Assembly (NCBI GenBank): GCA_963281255.1
Contig: OY725489.1
Span: 5,146,001-5,210,000, forward strand
Length of the DNA stretch: 64,000 nt
Direction of reading: 5' to 3'
From: Aphrocallistes beatrix
Taxonomy: Eukaryota > Porifera > Hexactinellida > Sceptrulophora > Aphrocallistidae
In this document: positions 58,472 to 64,000 of the stretch, one piece after another
How positions within the stretch are numbered: position 1 is the stretch's first letter
How the letters are laid out: each line of letters starts with the position of its first letter
Notes under the pieces: generated by a model
What the model saw: only the letters and a program-made list of their open reading frames with translations
What the model was told of the DNA's origin: nothing
Databases searched by the model: none
Translations under genes and position numbers: made by a program

Positions 58472-58830
58472 CTATGTATAATAAATAATTATACAAGTTT
58501 CATTAATGTTGCAGCATATTAGAGCCAACTGCACACCAGACTGTGACATTTCTTGTGTTAAAGGCTTGTTATCAAACGGGTTTGGCTTTTCCTCACCCCA
58601 AATCCTCATGTTCTGCTTACTGACTTGTCCAGAAAGGTGAAAATGAGCCTCGTCACTCCAGTCAATATCACCGATGTCAATTTCATTATTCCCAATCTTA
58701 TCTGACATAAGTTTTGCAAAAGTCAGTCTCTTCTCTTTTTGGAGTGTAGATTGCTTCTGTAGGATCTGTATCTTATATGGGATGAAGTTGAGGTCATCTA
58801 TGAGAATCCTTCTAACTATTGTCCAGAATA
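58472..58830 (-). pseudogene. IS630/Tc1-type transposase, catalytic fragment
   Basis: Reads VFWTIVRRILIDDLNFIPYK, then IDWSDEAHFHLSGQVSKQNM and RIWGEEKPNPFDNKPLTQEM. It matches the arthropod-common family with 'SDEAHF.L.G.VNKQN.R.WG' (first catalytic Asp in SDE). Upstream, at 59910-59615, blocks such as 'RGERSNIIKWYYGN' and 'RFEGNGT' give the DNA-binding half. The third catalytic region is not recognisable. Multiple stops follow and the gene is split by a MITE. Inactive. Confidence 0.75.
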
Positions 58831-59612
58831 CATAGGGCATTCCAAAAGTTCTCGTCCCAAATATGTATTTCAGATGAGAGTGAAAATTAGATATTTTCAA
58901 TTTGTCCATTGTATTTCCTGAAGGGATCAGCTTCTAATTTGTATATTGATTTATTTTAAGAGGACAATTATTGTAGTTCCTATATTAGATTTTTATGCAT
59001 CGGTTTAGGGTAGTGTCGAAAAGTTGGAATCTTCCCATTGAAAATGGCTTAAAACTAAATTTGGAGAATAAAAGTTGTGAAAATCGTAGAATAAGGTCTT
59101 TAAAAGGTGAAATAATTAAGAACCAATGTGAAAAAGTAAACGGGAGGTGTTCAATAGTATTGCTCATGTTGAAAAAATATCATGCCACTTTTAGTGGATT
59201 TTTTGTCAATTTTCGCCACTCAACAAGTGGGACAAAAATGGTAGTAAACCACTTCATAACATACGTAGTATTCCCTCAGCCTCAAACTATAATACTATAG
59301 AGAATTCAATCTATATGTTAGTTGATGCGTTGAATTGGATGGCGGGTCACTTTTAATCCCACATCTGCTCAGAACTGAAATATATCAAAGGGAACCCCAA
59401 AATCACATTCAAAGGGACTATCTTACCGATGTGAACAGCCGATGTACAAAAATATAATATAGGAACCACAATAATTTTTCTTTTAAAATAAAGCAATATA
59501 TATAAATTGGAAGCTGATCCCCTAAGGATTACAATGGACAAATTGAAAATATCTTATTTTCACTCTCATTTGAGATACAGATTTGGGACTAGAACTTTTG
59601 GAATGCCCTATG
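58831..59612. mobile_element. Mariner-type palindromic MITE
   Basis: The ends CATAGGGCATTCCAAAAGTT and ...GGAATGCCCTATG are inverted, and the arms extend about 180 bp (58831-59010, 59430-59612). TA on both sides (58829-58830, 59613-59614). Inserted into the transposase gene above. Confidence 0.85.
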
Positions 59613-60009
59613 TAATTGCAGCTCTCTAAAAAATAGCCTCCTTAATGAGCGTTGCGGTAATCTGCAAGTTTCCTCTTTAATTTTTCGATGTTAATAGGGG
59701 TCCTCACTGTCTTAAAGGGTCCGGGCCCCTAGCTGTATCATCTACAGTGCCATTCCCTTCAAACCTCTTGACAATATTTTGATGGTATCTGGTTTAGGTG
59801 CAGTTCTAGATTTATAGAATCTTATCTGCGTTGTAACTATAGAATTATGATTTCCGTAGTACCATTTTATGATATTACTCCTTTCACCACGCGTCAGCCT
59901 TGTCATAACTTGCTAGTAATATAGAGGTTAATAAAACATAAAAAACTGCTTTCTTAAAACTGAAATACTGATACATTCCCATGTCAAACTAATTCCAAGT
60001 TATTAACAT

Positions 60010-60235
60010 TATTACCATATATAGAAAGGTGTGAAACCGCAAAAATTCAAAACCACAAATATTTCAAGCATCCCAATATGACCATTGAATTCACCATATA
60101 CGACTTCCTATTCAACAATAATACATTTCTCGAAATAACGATTATTTTTAGGGGTATACAATGGACCCAAGTTCTAGGATCCGAGAATGAGCGGCTACAG
60201 TCCATAGTTAAAGGAGTCTATGGTTTGAATAGATA
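60010..60235 (+). repeat. Family B repeat, longest copy
   Basis: 'attaccatatatagaaaggt' through 'acgacttcctattcaacaat' to 'acagtccatagttaaaggag'. It unites the pieces at 16605, 17195 and 19650. Confidence 0.65.
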
Positions 60236-60371
60236 TTTTGCTTTTGCTTCTGTAGTTTCTGCTTTCTATTATTTAACTAAATAATATTTCTTTGTTTACT
60301 TATGAAAATGTTTACTATAAAACTCATTTTAAGAACTATCAAATCGAATTTTCTGTCTTAGAAGGGAAAAA

Positions 60372-60665
60372 TTGAATTATTTCAATTATCTTCCTAAAGG
60401 ATATCGATATCTCAAGTATCATGAAAATAATGGTACAATTTATCGTACACTCTCGAAAAACAAAGGATGCAATAGCTTGGCTAAAATTTACACAACAGAA
60501 AATCACCTCGAAATGACTCATAATCATTCTCAATTTGAGCACGGAACGGATGCTACTATTATCAAATAGAATAAAACGAGCTGCTAAATTATCTACAGAC
60601 AATTTGAGAGATGTTTTTGATAAAGAGTGTCGTGATTCTCAAGGAGCTTCTTCTTTGACATTCAA
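60372..60665 (+). pseudogene. FLYWCH zinc-finger protein remnant
   Basis: The frame at 60372-60566 contains LPKGYRYLKYHENNGTIYRT, NKGCNSLAKIYTTENHLEM and THNHSQFEHGT. This follows the FLYWCH pattern (G.RY......G..YWRC....C.A...T.......HNH), but the W-x-C pair is replaced by YRTL. After ATIIK a stop is met. The next frame reads NRIKRAAKLSTDNLRDVFDK as expected of the region after FLYWCH domains, implying one frameshift near 60567. A possible continuation at 60690-60845 reads LQRRVENFRACCVCENLPNE. Probably a decayed host or transposon-related FLYWCH gene. Confidence 0.55.
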
Positions 60666-61009
60666 GAAATTCAATTAGTGATGATGAACCTATTATTTCT
60701 AGATGTTATGTATCCCTTCAGCGAAGAGTAGAAAACTTTCGCGCATGCTGTGTTTGTGAAAATTTGCCAAATGAACTAAAGCAGTTGAATCACGAGCGAA
60801 CTATTTGTCGTGAAAGAATTGACGGCATAACTAAAATATTTCAATAACAGCGAACTTTTCCTTAGAATTCTAATATTTTCTTCTACTCGTATTGTATTTC
60901 TTTATCATCATTTAATATTTTGTCAATTTTCATCTTCCATACTACTATCATTTTAAAAATTGAATTTAGAAAACTTTTTAATCTTTCATCCCTATAAACT
61001 TATCTCTCC

Positions 61010-61205
61010 AAAGCTAATATTAGGGTCAATTTTCGACTTTACAAATTTTAGGTCAAATCTCCACTTCAGTTTTAGGTTAAAATCCTTCTCTCAAATTTAT
61101 TTTGGGTTAAATTTTGACATTTTATTTTCAAATCCCGATCCAGTTTTGAGTGAAACTCCGACTTCAGCATTAGGTCAAATTCCAGCGTCTCTGTTGTTGC
61201 TTATA
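61010..61205 (+). repeat. Degenerate 24-31-bp tandem repeat
   Basis: Recurring 'ttttaggtcaaatctccact', 'ttaggttaaaatcc', 'gggttaaattttgac' and 'attaggtcaaattcc'. A related-looking pattern on the other strand (gaatttgatcgaaaatgg) lies at 45530-45660. The open frame 60960-61232 is due to the repeat. Confidence 0.5.
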
Positions 61206-61603
61206 CAAAATAATTTACTTTTTTCATTTTAAAGATTTCAAGGGCCCATTCAGCACATCACACATTCAACAAATTTTCAAAAAATATAACTGTCTGACTA
61301 CAAACACTAAAGTGACAGGTACAAAACAAATACAATACCTAGTATTGGGGCTGTTTGAACGTTGCACAATACCCGTTAAATGTTCCTTTCTAACTTCCTC
61401 AGAAATTAATTAATGATTTCCCAATGTGGTCCCCTGGAAGCTAGTAATAACAATGCCTATAAATACTTTTATCACTTTTTTGTGAGCAATTATTCAACAC
61501 GTTGTTATTCCCGCTACATAGTAGCTAAATACAGTATATCCCTTATATCTCCGTAAATTATCCTTGATTGATTAATATGTATAGGTATATCTATATCTAT
61601 ATC

Positions 61604-62084
61604 TGTAACGAATTGATTGAACAAACTCCCTAGCAGAAAAAGCTTTTTAGCATACGAAGTCATTTGGCCCCGGATCGTGCAAGTTGTGACCTCAGACGAA
61701 ATCTCGACGCATCACGGAATTATGACGTCATTGTCACCCTTTTTTATTAACATTTTTTTTCGAGCGTTTTCGAGCAACTCCATCAATATAGAACCTAGAT
61801 GGATGAAATTTTATTGCAGGTCTATATTAATAATTCACACATAGTGTTATCACCACAATCTAAAAATGTTGTGTCATCATTTTGTTATTACGTCATCATT
61901 ATACAACCAAATTAAAGTACCATTATTTTGATATTTTATACCATAAATGAAATATAGGCTCTAAATTTGGATCAGACATACTCAATACCATTTTCAATTA
62001 TTGTTTTTGACAAGATTTAGGCATACGCTGGGGACACCAAGTGTTCACAGCAGCGCAGCACTTTCTAGCGAAGCACGCTTTTAT
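61604..62084 (+). mobile_element. Family A copy 10, divergent
   Basis: 'tctgtaacgaattgattgaa' start, 'catcacggaattatgacgtc', 'gttgtgtcatcattttgtta' and the end module 'agcgcagcactttctagcga' / 'agcacgctttta'. It keeps the order of family A with many differences, so it is an older subfamily. Confidence 0.7.
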
Positions 62085-62399
62085 GTAATTAATTTGAGTT
62101 TAAGTAATTTTGATTTCAAAATTATTTTAATTACTGTAAATCTGTGAATAAGTTCCTGAGTAAAATAAATTTAGTTTCTTTCTTGCCCTGAATTACTGCC
62201 GTGCCTTCATTTGCACAAAATAATTTAGCACCGTGGCGTTTACTTGCATCTTAAGGTATATGTACATAATATTACTCTATAGTGGATTTTTCTATCTTCA
62301 CTGTTTTCACTTGATCCAGGTATAAATTCTCCCAACAATAGCGGGGAAACTTTTCAGCTCAATGAAGTATAGGTGAGATCAAGTACATATTATAAAATG

Positions 62400-62694
62400 T
62401 ATACAGTAATACGAACATCAAGGAACAGTCAAAATTTGTTCGTATTAACCAAGTGATTTACATGTACTATTTACGTATATAGTTAAAATGTCTGTTTCGT
62501 ATTACCTGGAGTTACGTATTATCTGTGTTCGTATTTGCGTGATTCTACTGTATATGTTTCAGTGTATTAGAAAGCACTGTGGATTCATGAGTACACAGTA
62601 AACTCGCGAACACCCATAAAAATACTTGTTTTTTGCGAGTACACCTGTGTTCGTGAATGCAGTGTCTTCCAATACACTGAAGCATATATACACT
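62400..62694. mobile_element. Tigger-like end followed by a hairpin MITE
   Basis: 'tctgtgttcgtatttgcgtg' then 'attctactgtata' (62525-62554) is a Tigger-like end. Next comes an imperfect palindrome at 62555-62694 whose arms are 'atgtttcagtgtattagaaa' and the reverse of 'atgcttcagtgtattggaag'. Confidence 0.5.
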
Positions 62695-63196
62695 ATCCCA
62701 TATTTCCCCATACAAATAGTTATAATACTGATTTATTTAGCGAGTCAAGATATTTAATTGGTAAGAGATACGCTTAATTTAACTTCGAATTAGAATTCTC
62801 CATATTCGAATTATTCACTTTTAAAATTTCAACTTGTTTACACTCCCACAAGGTTAAAAATTTTCTAACTGTGCCACCTCATATCACCAATGCCATTACA
62901 TACAATGGTGATCACTCGTGACATGTGGCATAGGAAAGCAAATGCAGAAAATATTGAATCTTGAAGAAGTATAAATTTTTTTGGACCTCTGTTTTATTAC
63001 TTCATGATTCTGGATCAATTTCACCAAGAATCAATCTCTGGCTCTATGCCGTCTTCGGAGAGAGAAACATTGGGAGGACCGGGGCATTAGAGGAAAATTA
63101 ACAGAATGTTTAAATTTTGCTCAACATTATTTATATAATGTTTTAATACGCTTTTTCCCTTTTTTATTCACATTATTCATCCATATTACAAATTTA

Positions 63197-63262
63197 CAAG
63201 CGCGCTTCGCTTGCTTCTGCGCAGCAGGCGGATACTTCGTATCCACATGAGGCGCTATTTGG
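63197..63262 (-). repeat. GC module, reverse copy
   Basis: 'caagcgcgcttcgcttgctt' then 'gcggatacttcgtatccaca' (hairpin gatac/gtatc) and 'aggcgc'. It precedes family C units, mirroring 12014-12533. Confidence 0.7.
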
Positions 63263-63339
63263 GCTATTATGATCCACTAATTAATAGTTGCATATTTGCG
63301 CTAATTTTAAAGGAATTCGCTGAAAAGTGGAAATAATTG

Positions 63340-63680
63340 AAAATCAGAAAATATTTAACATGGACCCTCGAAAGCACAATATTCGAAATCTATGCTAGAG
63401 AAAACCCCATCTGAACCGTTGAAAGCTATTCTCTATCTAGCTTATCTTTTTTGAACAAAAAAATTATCGTGGACCGTCAAAAACAGAACATTTGAAATCT
63501 ACACAGTGGAAACCTCTATATAACCCGTTGAAACCAAGTCTAGATTAATTTTGAAATTTATTTACTGTATGAACCTATTGCAAACAAAACGAACTAAAAT
63601 TTATCATAAACCTTCGAATATTCAATATTCGAGATCTACACACCTCGAAAAACCCTTTATGATTCGTTGACACTCTCTCC
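63340..63680 (-). repeat. Family C: three degenerate 140-bp units
   Basis: 'atattcgaaatctatgctag', 'acatttgaaatctacacagt' and 'atattcgagatctacacacc', each followed by a 'cgttga' block. The array plus GC module is the reverse of the 12-kb array. Confidence 0.65.
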
Positions 63681-63954
63681 CATCTTTTTGTAGATTCTCC
63701 AAAGGTGTCAAAATATAGTACTACGTATATTCTTGTCGTATACTTGCTATTCATTTGAAATGTTCGTATTTCAATAGACAACACGATTGTATCCTTTTTG
63801 TATTATAGACATAGTCTCGACTCGACTACCACATTTGAATGTACAACCAGTGAATATCTATTTGTCTCGTCATATATAGTTTTAAATATTTTGTCACCTT
63901 TATTATGGGACGTGTAAAAATTTTCATTAGCCTCTCGAACTCTTTTGTAGATGT

Positions 63955-64000
63955 ATAATTTGACACCTACATTTCAAGTTTCTACTACCTGCCAATTCTT
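63955..64000 (-). repeat. Family F fragment at window edge
   Basis: Reverse of 'aagaattgg.aggta.tagaaa' and 'tgtaggtgtcaaat' seen at 9836-9885. Cut by the window end. Confidence 0.45.

Larger units (their letters stand above)
57881..59915 (-). mobile_element. Tc1/mariner-superfamily element, split
   Basis: A transposase remnant on the minus strand with a terminal-like 'cagggtgggccacgggaaac' at 57881. N-terminal coding lies at about 59910-59615 and catalytic-domain coding at about 58830-58472. A palindromic MITE (58831-59612) separates them. The second terminal repeat was not found. Confidence 0.65.

Overview
The window is AT-rich animal (metazoan) nuclear DNA made almost entirely of interspersed repeats. 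The evidence is the mix of cut-and-paste DNA transposons (mariner, Tc1, hAT, pogo/Tigger-like, Mutator-like, possibly P), Ty3/Gypsy fossils, palindromic MITEs, microsatellites, and small exon-like segments bounded by GT/AG signals. No bacterial features, rRNA, tRNA, CRISPR array or operon were seen. The species cannot be named from sequence alone; a marine invertebrate (tunicate, cnidarian, sponge or similar) is my guess. Most long open frames are noise.

Layout. 0-2.5 kb: Tigger-like MITE pieces, a palindromic MITE and the first copy of a ~480-bp repeat (here 'family A') that ends in a GC-rich hairpin module. 5.2-6.2 kb: a decayed mariner. 8.5-9.8 kb: a family A copy split by a hAT element with perfect 8-bp duplications. 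10.2-12.0 kb: a 1.84-kb element with perfect 36-bp inverted ends that looks P-like. 12.0-12.5 kb: three ~140-bp tandem repeats ending in the same GC module. 13.1-16.3 kb: candidate small exons of a host gene and an 18-bp minisatellite. 17.4-18.8 kb: a leucine-rich-repeat gene remnant. 19.0-20.4 kb: a long inverted duplication. 20.5-22.2 kb: a Ty3/Gypsy fossil. 22.7-24.9 kb: an integrase plus OTU-protease element, Ginger-like. 25.7-28.6 kb: a mariner holding three further nested elements. 29.8-30.9 kb: a 1.07-kb palindrome. 32.1-35.0 kb: a decayed ~20-bp minisatellite split by a Tc1 piece.

36.3-46.7 kb holds a direct segmental duplication carrying a Mutator-like transposase with a C-terminal PHD finger. 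Each copy keeps different parts, and a third, inverted PHD copy and an LTR fossil lie between them. 46.8-47.6 kb: 140-bp repeats joined to a family A copy. 48.2-48.8 kb: a minus-strand host gene fragment with two phase-matched exons, the second built from an 18-bp minisatellite. 53.8-54.3 kb: a short hAT derivative. 56-57.4 kb: two family A copies. 57.9-59.9 kb: a Tc1-like transposase split by a mariner-type MITE. 60.3-60.9 kb: a FLYWCH zinc-finger remnant. 61.6-62.1 kb: a divergent family A copy. 63.2-63.7 kb: GC module plus 140-bp repeats, reversed.

The main theme is a GC-rich terminal hairpin module attached to at least two unrelated repeat bodies. It looks like the 3' end of a rolling-circle-like (Helitron or Helentron type) non-autonomous system, although no Rep/helicase gene is present here. 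The host genes give no sign of a shared pathway.
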